64,000 nucleotides of DNA, taken from contig CM114275.1 of NCBI GenBank assembly GCA_050084515.1, positions 3,224,001-3,288,000 of the forward strand, read 5' to 3'. Shown one piece after another: positions 49,620 to 61,100 of this stretch (positions are counted from its first letter, which is position 1; each line of letters starts with the position of its first letter). The position numbers were made by a program, and so were the translations under genes. The notes below the pieces were generated by a model. It saw only the letters and a list, made by a program, of their open reading frames with translations, searched no databases and was not told where the DNA came from. This DNA is from Blasia pusilla (taxonomy: Eukaryota; Marchantiophyta; Marchantiopsida; Blasiales).

Positions 49620-52308
49620 CTCCTTCCCACATGATCCTGTTTTTCAATGGGAGTATGTCCTCCGGTCACCAACTCCCGAGCTGCACATGGGTCGCATTCC
49701 GGAGGTCGATCTCCCTTCCCGAGGTGAAGTCAAGGACCTGTGATCCATCTCCACGGAATGCATACCAGAATCTAGATTCATCACATGGGTCTACTCCGTT
49801 CCCGAGGTGCAGGCAACGGCACTTCCGCATCCTGATGCAATCCCGTTGCATGCGTGCATCCATTCTAGCTGGCTACCTGACCACATGGGCGTGCATCCCA
49901 CCAGCCCAGTACTGCCTCAGGGTCGAATGCATGGCGACGGACGATTCTCTCTATGTGGGCTCTGGAGTGGGGCAAACTTCCGCCACCTCCAACATCGGTA
50001 CTCGTGCCCATATTATCCGAAGCCTCCCGACCATATTTAACTCCCAAATCATGGTCTCATGACTGATTGCTCAGGGGAAGAGAAGACTTGGCCTCAGGCT
50101 CAGCGCCCACACATTCTTTCTCTTCCAGGATTCGTTTGAGTAAGTACGTCTCCAGTCTACCAATCACTCTGACTCACCCCAACCCCAAAGCCCAGCTCTC
50201 TCCAGAATAAGAAAGGTTCGAGATCCACTATTTCCAGACGGACTCGGACCCGGGGGAGAATCGAGAATGTCCCCAGCATTGTTAGTAAGTCAATGATGCG
50301 CAGGAGAGTGAAGTAGAACTCTGACTGCGTTGGGACACAAATTCCAAGCTCGGGGTCGTTTGTAGGATTGTAGGTGGTGGTCAGCGATCGAGTGAAGTAC
50401 TCCTCCGACTCGCTTTCCTTCTGACCGCATTTGGCTTCTGAAATTGCAGCTTTCCTGCTGACTTTCAGGAGGAGGATGGTTCTGGACTGAGTCGATGGTG
50501 TCCATGATCCGCGCTGGGATTCGGGCGTTCCGATCGCTTCCCCGCTGCTGCCGTTTGTGTGCCTCCCGGAGTCTGGTGTGGAGAGGTAGTCGTCGCGTCG
50601 CGCACTCCACTCCCACTCTCACTCCATCTCTCCACATCGTACGGCATCAGAGTTTGAGAGATGAGAGAGTTGCTTGCGATGCTGCAGTGGACTGCTTGGT
50701 TTATGTGGCACCTCATGAGGAAACGCAAATGTATTCAACTCTGCTGGATGGTTCCCGGCGTTTCAGGGTTCTAACTTTGAAAATTAGAGGTGCCCATCGC
50801 AAGGATATATATCCATGGAGGTTTGGGCGATTGCAGCAGCAAAGAGCATTACTATCTTCGTTTCGTAATCATGGAGTGATCTACGATTGGTGTGCGCACT
50901 CTATTCTATACATAGACAGGATGTCATCGAATGGAACTACTCAAATTTGACTGGACCATCACACAAACTGGGGCTAGATGCAGCTGCAGAAAAGGCGAGG
51001 TGAAACAGAGGTCGCCATGAGAATCAGACGATAAGACGTATGCTAGAAACTAGATAGGCAACCAAGAATCATACAGGTTGAGCTTGAAAGGCACGTCTTG
51101 GAGACCATCTACCCCTTCAGATTGTGTGCAATACACCCACCATTTTCCCATTTAATCGAGCTCAGGAGTTACCTCACGATCGTTTCAGGTTGTGAATCTG
51201 AATTTTGCTTGCAGGACACTCTCTTCGTCCAGGGATCCTTTAAAAAGAAAGTAGCTAAGCTATCCTCGCACGTGGACTAACAGTCCGATTCCCCTCTGAA
51301 AAGCCTCACTGATTTACCACATCAACCCCACTCGTGTTTCATAGCAGCGACTGAATTAACATCTAGCTCCTCAAAGAAATTCAAGTTGATTAGCTTTGAT
51401 TTCTAAGTATAGAGAGTGTATATTGTCACAACCCGAATGTCATCATAGATTGCTACCATAGAAACCTAGTTTCCACACATTTTTGAGATTCATCGAGGTC
51501 AAAAAGCTGTTGGGGAGCCACTAATCTAACAATATAGAACAGGGTCTGAAAAACCTTCCACTCCTCGCCAGTTAGCTATTTTGATATTCACCGGATTGGA
51601 TTGACTAAAACTCACTTGCATTTACACATGACCTACTCACAGCCTGAACCACCACAGAAAATGGTTACGTGGGTTCACTATGTGCTGACCATGAGGTGTG
51701 GAAAGCCGAACCACGAATGTAGATGTGGTGCACCGATCCCAGAAACCACTCCAAGAACCACTCATCTTTTTCTTGAATTCTTTTCATTTCTATTCCTTCC
51801 TAGCTGAATGGTGCCAGTCGTGACTTCTTGGTACTGTTGGATGTCTAAGGATCTGGAATCCCACTCGATCTTGACAAATGTACACGGAAAAAGTCTATTG
51901 ACAAAGCTTTCTCGAGCTTATCCACACTCGCATCCTCATGAGTACTCTCCACTACTGGAGCTCACCCACTTTCTTGCAACCAAGACATGGCCCACCAGAA
52001 GTCTGTCAACAGGAACACCACAACAAACAATGAATGCTTTACATCTCTAATACTACTCAGAAACCTCCTGCATATCTCTCCGCCCTGAAAGCATTGCGGT
52101 TACTCAAGTTAACGATCTGAATGCATGACCAGCAGACAGACAGAGGATGTCGAATTCCTTATCATGGGCATAAGAAAAACCTCAACTCGTAGTAAGAAAA
52201 ACTTCTGCCGTTTATGTTGCTCACTAGTACAGCTTTCAATGAACTCAATTTTGGGTCAAACATGCAGAAACGAAGGGCGAAGAGGGAGGGAAAAGAAAAA
52301 AACAGAGC
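49620..52308. other. Intergenic, no recognisable gene
   Basis: Frames of 143 codons (49631-50062 +) and 151 codons (50495-50950 +) are open but show no domain, and overlapping frames on the other strand are open too. I call no gene. The last 200-300 bp before 52309 are likely the 3' untranslated region of the GDSL esterase. Confidence 0.3.
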
Positions 52309-55025
52309 TTACTCTTTCACTTTAGGGGTAGACCATGCGTTAAAAGGAGAGTTGGGACTATTGTAATCATCATCGATGTACTCAGGCGAGTCATACAATG
52401 CGTCTTCTTCTCTGTGAGCAGGTGCCAGGTCTGATCGGTCCAAAAGCTTAGCCAGCTCCTCAAAAACCTTCCGATTCCCTTCTGCGCTCAGATGCAGTCC
52501 GTCACTGCCACAAACACCAGAAGCATCCATATGGCAGCACCTCAAAATCGTACACATGCGAGGACAGGCAGCTGCCTGAAAAGGAATGTCTGAAAAATAC
52601 TACCCTGCTTGGAAGCTAGTTGGAGATGGACAGTCCTTCCCTAGCAAGAAAGTAACAAAACTTGAATGGAGGAGTGGGTGCCTTCTTTCGCAGTACCCGC
52701 AATTAGATGAAGCAAATTGGAATTGTCTTACTCGAGGTAAGAAGGCATTCCCTGCAGATGGAACGGGGATTGTTTGTTCAACAGAACAGACTGTAATTTC
52801 AACGACTGTGATTGAGGTATTCTTGGAAATGTCAGGTGACATTATTCTCCACAGATAGAGAGTGACATGTCGAGGGAGGTATGTTGCAGTTTGGAAAGGA
52901 ACGAACCAATAAGGCAACCAAAGAATGGAAGAGGGACGAGCTCCTGATGAGATGCAAATGAGAGCCTCACTTGGTGGACATTGTCAGGATTTCCATGATC
53001 GCTGTTCTCTGAAAAGGTTACTCACCTGAGGTAAACCTCCCAGTGGGGTGTTTCTTGAAAGATTGACCAGAGATCCAGGACTTCCACACCTGCATCTCTT
53101 GCCACATTCAGACACTCCTGTGCATACAATCCCGTCAATTGATTCTCGTGCGTTGGGTGTTCCGACTTGTTTCCCCGCAAGAGCCTGCAGACAGGAAACA
53201 TTCTCACAATCAGACATCCACAAGTCCCCCAGTTACATCATGGCAATCAAAAGAGGAAATGCTCATATCTGCTCTTTGACGACTACAGATAGAAAACATT
53301 CTCATGATAAGAGATCCACAGGTCCCCCAGTTGTGTCCTTGTAACCCAATGAGGTAATGCTCATATCTGCTCAATATGACATTAAAAAGAGTGCATGAGG
53401 TTTGTCGGCAAAGCGGGATCTATGCGAGAGAAATTTCAATTGACCCTGACTGATGCAGATACAAGTAATATGTACATAAAAGACATTCTCATGATAGGAC
53501 ACGCACGGCTCGCCTCGCGCTCATGTATCATTGCAACCAAATGAGGAAGAAACCGTATTTTCTCGTAATATACCAAAGAAGGATGCATTGGGGCAAGTGG
53601 GATCTTTGCTAGAGAAGTTACAATTGACACTTAACTGTGCAGAGACAAGTAGAGCCTTTTCAGAAACTGGCGGTGGTGTGATGAGGATAATTTGTGTTGA
53701 TTCCGATTGAGACTGCAGACAAGGAGACAAGGAAACGGTTCAACCTCTCTTCAAACGAACAGTAACAACTAGAACATTTTTTTAGATCATCACCCATAAA
53801 TTCACGTTGGAGGCAATCTGCAGAGGACTGCTATCAGTCGAGCTAACCTTCAAATGCGCAATGATCTGGTGGAGGTTATCCCTGTACTCAGGAAGGGGCA
53901 CATGCCACCAGCCGCTTGCAGCACCTGGAACAGCAGCGTCATTTGCTCCCAAAAATACCGTCACCACTAGAGGAGGGTTTGAAGTTGCCTGGGCACACGA
54001 TCAGACCAAACGTTGGTGTGGCCTCACTTCCGTCTTATCTTTGCAATATGACAGAAATACTGTCGAGCTGAACTGACAGTGGTTGTGTCAAAAGTTGGAA
54101 AATCACACTTGTTCTTGATGATTGATCAAAATATTGGAAGTTCACAAACGCAGCTCCGCTCGTCTTTACACTACTCTGTTTCTGGGAATCTTCAATTAAG
54201 ATTTACAACATTTTGTCCACTTTCGACCAGAATCGCCAGAAGGTGCATTCTTACTTGATTCCTCACAACTGTCATCGAAAACTTCGCAAAGGTGAACGAT
54301 AAGGCGACTCAGCACAGATACGGCACAAATCCTGTACAGAAGAACTAATATTACAGAGATTATGCACTACGTTTAGGGTACTTGACTTGGGTGAATATGA
54401 TTCAGACTCGAACTTTAGATTGATCTTACGTACGATTGGGAAGATCTTGCCCAAAAGAAAAAGAGTCCAGCGTGTGTTGTAATCGCGGAAGCCTCGAACC
54501 ACCACATCTGCCTGCAAGAACAAACCCAACTTCGGCATTTCGTCACGGATGGCGATGGGATTCTTTGGCTGTATAGCTTCCGCCCGAAGATATGTGAGAT
54601 TAGCCGCTGCAGACAGGCATTACATGCTGCTGCTGGGCAGGGCGAGGGTTCAACCTCGCTTGAGCTTTACCCAGCAGCACTGGTACTCCCAACTCATCAT
54701 TGATCATTCAGCAAAGGATCCATAAATGAAATACTCCAGGCTAGACAAGCACATGAGCGATGCCCAGATTTGTGATGGAGAGTTCTCCTGGGATCCACAA
54801 ACGCCATCCATGGTACAGAAAGAAGGAGAGCGCTTCAGTGTTAAGAATGTGAAGACAAAAAGTAAGCACGATTGCAGGAAGGTGGTGAGGCCCGGTGGAT
54901 TCAAAGTCGGATCACCTTACCTTCTTCTCATATCGCTTGGCCAAAGCTGCTCCCCATCCTCCTGGACTGAAGGATTGTTCTGTGATGGTGTCTCCTAGCA
55001 AGATTATCTGGGGCCGCAACGCCAT
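52309..55025 (-). CDS. GDSL esterase/lipase, isoamyl-acetate-hydrolase (IAH1/CPRD49) type
   Basis: These SGNH hydrolases cleave small esters. Exons on the minus strand: 55025-54921, 54511-54434, 53988-53848, 53712 to about 53640 (end uncertain), 53184-53026, 52504-52309. Block I reads ILLGDTITEQSFSPGGWG, so the usual nucleophile Ser of GDS is Thr. Block II is VVVRGFRDYNTRWTLFLL. Block III is VTVFLGANDAAVPG with the oxyanion Asn. ILITPPPVSEK follows, then LTGLYAQECLNVARDAGVEV and LDLWSIFQETPHWE. Block V is SDGLHLSAEGNRKVFEEL with the catalytic Asp and His. A charged tail ends at 52309. One junction (exon 4 to 5) does not close in phase, so a small exon or damage may be hidden in that 0.45-kb repeat-filled intron. 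The gene is divergent from the MFS gene. Confidence 0.88.
53192..53553. repeat. Tandem copies in a GDSL-gene intron
   Basis: The unit GA(C/T)AG(A/G)AAACATTCTCA...ATCCACA(A/G)GTCCCCCAGTT...AATGCTCATATCTGCTC appears at 53192-53276 and 53288-53372. A diverged third copy (GACATTCTCATGATAGGACA...) starts near 53478. A related segment pair near 53400-53460 and 53590-53650 (GCAAAGCGGGATCTATGCGAGAGAA and GCAAGTGGGATCTTTGCTAGAGAA) shows the array is larger. Confidence 0.6.
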
Positions 55026-56165
55026 CTTTCAGCCTCTAATCCACCACTTGAAAATCACAATCAGACTCTCACCCCTGGTCTCCAGTCCAGTAACGCAGTG
55101 ATCTTGTCAAACCACAACCTAACTTGCCCCTCTGCCACCAAGTAGCCGGTGAAAGTCCGATTCGTGAGCCCCTCACAATACCAAACCGGTGAGGCGAGGG
55201 CGAGACCTGAGTGAGTGACAATGAACCGCAGGAGGAGGAGGAGGATGACTAGAGAGCAGTGCTAAGTGATTGATGGATCCAACACTCCCCTAATGTACAG
55301 TTCTTCATTCTCGATTCACAGATCCTATCAACCTCCACCTCAATCAAGTCTATCTCTTGATGTCTGCAATCAGCCAACCTTTGCAATCCTCTTTGAAGAT
55401 TCATTGCTCCGATCTGCGTGCCAGTGCCATTGTACACCGATCTCACTCCTCTTCAAGCTCCTACAGCTCGGTAGAATCTGTACTACAACCCCCTATTGTC
55501 AATCCCCAATCAACCAAGCTCTGCAAAGTATGGAGCAACGTTTGAATCCCAATTCCAGGCTGTGTCGTGGGCTGAGCTGGGTTGACAATTTCACCAAGCA
55601 ACTAAGGTACTGCTCCTAAAGGGCAGCTGACTGTTGGTTGCCTCGGCTGACCCCACACCGGCAATTTGGAAAGATTCCCACTGGGGCCCCACAGGAGCTT
55701 GTGAATGCGGCATTTGCAGAAATTGCAAACCGTATCCATTCTATTTTGGACATGCGAGCACTTGAGCAGTCCTTCCGGCAATCCTTGTCTGTTTCTGCTG
55801 AACAAAAAAACCTTCCCATACGGCCAGCTCAGTTCTCCCGTGCTGCTGCGCGAACCCTGCCTCTGGCATCGGGTCTTACCACAAAGATGACAATGGAGCG
55901 AGTCTCATCTGTCTCTAGTGGCAGTCTGTTCCATGGATGAGGCGCAGTGAATGAAACGGTAGGGTACTTCATGAGCTCGAAGTCTGCTCTCCTGACGACG
56001 CGAGAATGTGAGTTCCTTCTTATCCGTTCCTGGGACCGACCCACATCTGGGCCAGACAAGAGGAGATGGGCAAAGAGGAGCGGTTCATGGGGATTGAGTG
56101 AGAGCGAGAGAAAGAGGAAGAGAGGGAGAGGAGTGACAAGACGATAAGAGCACTCGGAGCTCGAA
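55026..56165. other. Divergent intergenic region GDSL/MFS
   Basis: This 1.1-kb gap should carry the promoters of both neighbours. Open frames of 60-117 codons on both strands show no domain. No repeat family was found. Confidence 0.35.
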
Positions 56166-59100
56166 ATGGCCTGGAATTTGGGTCATGGGTCTCGACGCTC
56201 ACTGAAATGGGTGTCATTCGTGTCTGCAGTGTGGCTCATGATGTGTGTCGGCACGCAGGACACCTTCCCCACCTATTCTCCGTTTCTCAAGAAGGTGCTG
56301 AACTACGATGAGCTTCAGCTGGATGCTCTGTTTGGGGCAACAGATACGGGGAAGAATTTCGGCCTTATTGCTGGAATCCTTTCCTTCCTCGTTCCTCTGT
56401 GGGTAATGCTAACAGTTGCCGCAGTGGAGAGTGTTCTCAGCTTTGGATTTCTGTGGCTGGTCATCACAGAGAGGATAACTCCGCCTCCTTATAAACTGGT
56501 GCGTTCATATCCCCTCCCCAAGTGTCTGAATTCTTGGTGGCTCCTTTGAATTCTACCCGGCTCTTAAGAAATTGCTGATAACAACACAGAAGGCCTCTGG
56601 ATCCTTGATTGAGAACCTTCGAAGGATTTTGCAGCCAACCAAGTGGGCGAATTCCATGTGATATAGGACTGAGTGAGTGATAAAGACAGTCTTTTGTGCA
56701 CTCATTGCACCACAACTTTGATTAGGCGCCCAATTGCATGGTCACATCTCGGAGCCACTGTCCAAGGACATTTTCTTCCGCATACGTAGACAAATATTGT
56801 GCCTTGAAGACGTGCTCCCCATAAGCCATTTTTGATCCAAGGAACCCCTGAATACCGAGCAGATGCCATGAAGATCTGGTATCCATTACACATGTTTGAT
56901 CCAAGGAACCAAGGAATAATGTCGGAGCAAGTGCCTTGCAGATCTGTTCTCCATAAGCCATGTTTGATCAAAGGAACCGATGAATGCTGTTGGTACAGGT
57001 CTTGAAGGTTTTCTCGTTCTCCCGTCTCTCCCTCTCAAGCGGTTTAAATCTGAAGCATCCAAATGTGCAAAGTGGTTCACGGCATCTTGTGTCTCCCCCA
57101 TTTGGAGAGAAAGTGGCTGTGGGTTTAGAGATGCTGAAAGGGATGGTATGAGGACGGGAAATGTGTTTCCGAACGCCTTGGAGCTACTAGGGAGGAGAAG
57201 AAATTGTCCTCCTACACTTTCATATAGATCTGGTATTACGCAGGAGGTACCATTGAGGTGCAGGTGGATGTCATCAGTATGTAACGAAAATAATGGTAGT
57301 GAGGTGAGTTCAGCTCCTTGTTAGTTATACGTGTGGCAGAACTACCCATATTGCTGACAGATTCTACAGGCATATAGGGATAAAGCCTCGTCTGAATCCT
57401 CGAGGACCATGGGACATGCCTGAAGTGAGAATTGAAGGGAGATGCGTCGAAAGCATCGGAGTGGGACAGCTCAACGAAATCAATGTCTTGCTATCGGATA
57501 TCGGAAACTGAGCACCAAAGTTGGTCGTCTTCAGGAATTCTTTACATTTTCACGTATCATTTCATTGTTGATGTGATTCAGATCTCCTGCGTCGCACTGG
57601 AATTTGAATTGTACCATTATTTCGTGCTTGTCTTGTCCAGCGAGCCACATCGCCCATTGTTTTTCTTGATATGTTCACTCCCCTGCCACGGATGGATCCA
57701 ATCACGTAGCCCACAGGACCTATGAATACGTCACACTTTTCAGGAGGTTTAGCTGCAAGTCATCTACCTGTTCAGATGTTAGCGGCAATACTAATGTCAA
57801 ACCTGCGAGCTGTGACTTCGATGGTTAAGTAATTCTGGACTCAAGGGGGTCTTGCATGAGTAGCCCAATCTTGTTGGGAAGTGCGAGATATCCAACTTTC
57901 AGGCAATGCTGCAGAAACATTCCCAGCCTCATTAAGAGGGTATTTAGTTGCCTGTACCATATCGTCCTGTTCCAATCATAAGCTGAATCGATCCTTGCAC
58001 ACGTTGATGTTTCCATTGAAAGTTGTCAGCTAAGCTCACAAGAATACGATGTGGACAACTTTGTGATGATGTGCAGATGTACATTGTCATGTGGGTGGCA
58101 GGAAACAGCATAACGTGGATGAATACGGCAGCAATTGTGGTATCTATCCAAAACTTCCCATTCAACCGTGGAACGGTTGTAGGGATCCTCAAGGGTGTCC
58201 AGGCTCTCAGTGCAGCAATATACCTTCTGGTGGGCAAGACCGTCCTCAGCCACGATATAAGCAGTTTCCTTCTACTCCTAGCCTTCATGCCGGCAGCTAG
58301 CTGCCTTGTGGCCGTTGGGTTGCTCCATCGAGTACCTCCAGTGATTAGCAGAAAGGAAACACATGAAGATCGCAAAACCTTTACCTTTGTGTACCTCGCA
58401 ACCGTCCTCCTGGGACTCTACTTTCTGTCTTACACCATTGCCAGTTACGCTACAACCATAAGCCCTCACACCTCCACCATCTACGTGCTTGTCCTCTGCC
58501 TCTTCATCGCAGCTACTGTCCTTGCACCTTTGAGATCTGTCATCAAGGAATCCTGTGCAAGGTGGTTAGAGCCGCACAGAGGCCATGGCAGTCTTACTGA
58601 TCCGCTACTGATGGAAGAGATCGAAGACAACAGGGAGAGTGAGCCCCTCGTGTCCGACAAATACGACGATGAATCTAGGTGGATGCACGAAGTCACACAA
58701 GCGAATCTCAGTAGTGACATATCTAGGAAATCTGAGCAGGAGCAAGGTCAGGTTAGAAGGTCAGTGGTGAGGGTCCCAGAGTCGACTACGAGCTCCGGAC
58801 CCATCGAGAGACTGTCTGGGGCGGTAGAGAATGAGGAAGCAGCTCCCATCACTCGCACACCTGCGAATCCTAAAAGGGTTTTGAAGAAGTTAGGTACCCA
58901 TCACTTCACAGTGAAAGACGCATGGGGAGCCAAGGAGTTTTGGCTCCTCTTCTTCGCTTTCTTCTGTGGGATGGGAATGAGTATTACGCTCCATAAAAAC
59001 CTTGGCCGAGTGGCCCAGGCTTTGAGCTACCAGGATGTGAATGTGCTCGCAACTATCTTCACTGCTTCAACTTTCTTCGGACGTCTTCTAGGCGCTGCTG

Positions 59101-60728
59101 TCTCCGAGTTTCTGATCAGGTAAGAAAGCGAGCTCGCATATCATATGAGTTCGACCCTCCACCTTATGTTGACCATCTCAAATGGCTGCCAGTAGCAATT
59201 GCACTGCCCTCATTCAACTCTTGGTAGAATTAGTTTTGTATTTGTATATCTGCATGTGTCCATGGCGCATTCCAGGTCTATTTTACTCATTTGCCTGGGC
59301 TGCCTGGGATTTGACAAGACCACCACCTGAATGGCTTCTAGTGGCGATTGCCCTGCCCATTTCAACTCTCGGTGGCATGACCAGAGAAGTAATATACCAG
59401 TAGTGTTTCTGTAAATGTCCATGGGAGATTCTAGCTCCGTTTTTCTATCAGTTGCCTCAGCAGATTCTCTCCTGTAGCTTGATAAGACCACCACTTGAGA
59501 AGCTTCCAATTGCAATAGCATCGCCCACTTCAACTCCTGGCATCTTAGCCAGAGGAGTGGCCTTGAATTTATATCTCTACATATGTCCATGGCGCATTCC
59601 AGTTATATTTTTCTCAGATGCATCAGCAGATCCTCCCCTGCACCTTGATAACACCACCACCTGAGAAGCTACCAGTGGCAATTACACTGCCACTTCCAAC
59701 AGGTGGTAGCATAACCAGAGATACAGTCTTCAACTTGTGTTTCTTTCTGTGTTCATGGAGTATTCCCGCTCTGGTTTTCGTTCAGTATGACCAGAGAAGT
59801 AGTCTCGAATTTGTGTGTCCTTATGTGCCCATGGTGCGTTTCAAGTCTGTTTTTCACAAACTTGCCTCGGCAGATCCTCCGTGGGGTTTATAGAGTTGAT
59901 CAGCCAGTCGTCGTCTGTAGTGCATCAGACCTTGTGGCTTGAAAAGACCACCACCTGATCCAGAGGCTTCGGGGAGCAATTGCACTGTGCTCACTTCAAC
60001 TCTTGATAGCATAAGCAGAGAGGCAGTCTTGAATTCGTCTGCTTGTACAACCTGTCCATTTCCCATTCCAGCTCTGTTTCTCACAAACTTGCCTAATCAG
60101 ATCCTCCCCGGGATTTGGCTCCGTCCAGTTGAATTGCGCTGCCAGCCGTCGTCTGTCTAGGTCACCGGCGTAACTCCACAATCGCTTGAACGGTTGCTGC
60201 AGATTGGCAGCGATTCCGCGCCCGCTCTCCATGATAGTGATGGAGGTGTTGATGGTCGCCTGCTATGTTCAGCTAGCCCGGGGCGCCCCCGGCGCACTCG
60301 TGGCAGGCACGCTGCTGGCCGGCCTCACCAGCGGAATCCAAATGACCATCGCCATAGCCATGGCGTCCGAGCTTTTCGGCCTCAAATTCATCGGAATGAT
60401 CTACAACTTTCTACTGCTGGTCTATCCTTTGGCGAGCAACTTCTTCTCCGCCATCGTCGTCCAGAGAATCTTCGAGCGCGAAGCTCACAAGCTCGGGGGA
60501 TTCCTGCCCAGCGCCTCTGCCCCTGACGACGATCCGCCATGCTCCGGACCACACTGCTTCCGGACGATCTTCCTCACGATGGGCGCCATCAGCGCTATCG
60601 GCGTCGGCCTGAACTTGGCTCTGCATCTCCGAGTCCGGCGCCTGTATCGCTCGTGGTACTGGCACGACTCGTTGTTGGCGCACACGGACGACGTCCCGTC
60701 CGCACCCATTCTCATTTCCGTTCACTAG
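56166..60728 (+). CDS. Nodulin-like MFS transporter
   Basis: Exons 56166-56498, 58077-59119 and 60203-60728 join with matching phases (0, then 2) into 633 residues, a normal size for plant nodulin-like major-facilitator proteins. The N-terminal nodulin-like domain has WLMMCVGTQDTFPTYSPFLK, a TDTGKNFGLIAG loop and MWVAGNSITWMNTAA followed by NFPFNRGTVVGILKG. Hydrophobic segments repeat to about residue 280. A hydrophilic central loop follows, with acidic and Ser-rich parts (PLLMEEIEDNRESEPLVSDK). The C-terminal half starts at KDAWGAKEFWLLFFAFFCGM and continues with LATIFTASTFFGRLLGA, PLSMIVMEVLMVACYVQL and FIGMIYNFLLLVYPLAS. The substrate is not known; related proteins carry organic anions or metals across internal or plasma membranes. 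An AATAAA polyadenylation signal is at 60827-60832. Both introns hold tandem repeats. Confidence 0.93.
56795..56990. repeat. ~67-bp tandem repeat, three copies, in MFS intron 1
   Basis: TTTGATC(C/A)AAGGAACC recurs at about 56827, 56890 and 56965, preceded by CCCATAAGCCAT, CCATTACACATG and CCATAAGCCATG, and by TGCCTTGAAGACGTG, GCCATGAAGATCTG and TGCCTTGCAGATCTG. The period is about 63-75 bp. Confidence 0.6.
59190..60150. repeat. ~150-165-bp tandem repeats in MFS intron 2
   Basis: The anchor GCAATTGCACTGCCC..TTCAACTC recurs, with changes, at 59195, 59344, 59512, 59678 and 59976. Between anchors come CC(A/T)GAGAAG, TTGTGTTT(CT)TAC..TGTCCATGG, CATTCCAG, TTTGCCT, CAGCAGATCCTCC and AAGACCACCACCTGA, always in this order. 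About six units fill almost the whole 1.08-kb intron. Short frames here are repeat fragments. Confidence 0.8.
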
Positions 60729-60826
60729 GGACCCATTTCCGTTCATCAGGGGAGCCCTACGGCCATTACCGGGCGCTTTAAACCGGGAGCGGGAATATTT
60801 TGTATATTTTAAACATATTCTGAAAA

Positions 60827-60832
60827 AATAAA
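60827..60832 (+). promoter_or_regulatory. Polyadenylation signal of the MFS gene
   Basis: AATAAA about 100 bp after the stop codon of the MFS transporter, in an AT-rich stretch. The most likely poly(A) signal for this gene. Confidence 0.45.
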
Positions 60833-60959
60833 CTTGTATGGTTGAGTGTATTGAGACTCTTTAGTAGGGCGTGTCATGACTGTTGGCCAAGTTTCCGGTA
60901 TGACATCCTTGTAATTCCCCAAATGTAGCTATGATCCACAACATTATAAATTGCAATTG

Positions 60960-61100
60960 TTAGACAGGAGTGCTGCCCCTAGAAGGGAAAATATTTTCTT
61001 GTTGTGTGTAGAATAGAAAATGTTTTTTTCGCCCGATTTCCACATGTCAAATAAAGAGGTGTTTGCAAATCAAGAAGGCAATCTCCCATAATAACATTGG
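60960..61100 (-). mobile_element. Helitron 5'-end fragment
   Basis: The minus strand reads TTATTATGGGAGATTGCCTT then CTTGATTTGCAAACACCTC, matching the 5' half of the short Helitrons at 10905 and 36438. A 3' terminus with hairpin and CTAG was not seen, so this copy is truncated. Confidence 0.5.

Noticed and set aside
50290-50950. Overlapping ORFs of 87-151 codons on both strands
   Set aside because: No homology recognised, no splice context or start preference; likely chance.
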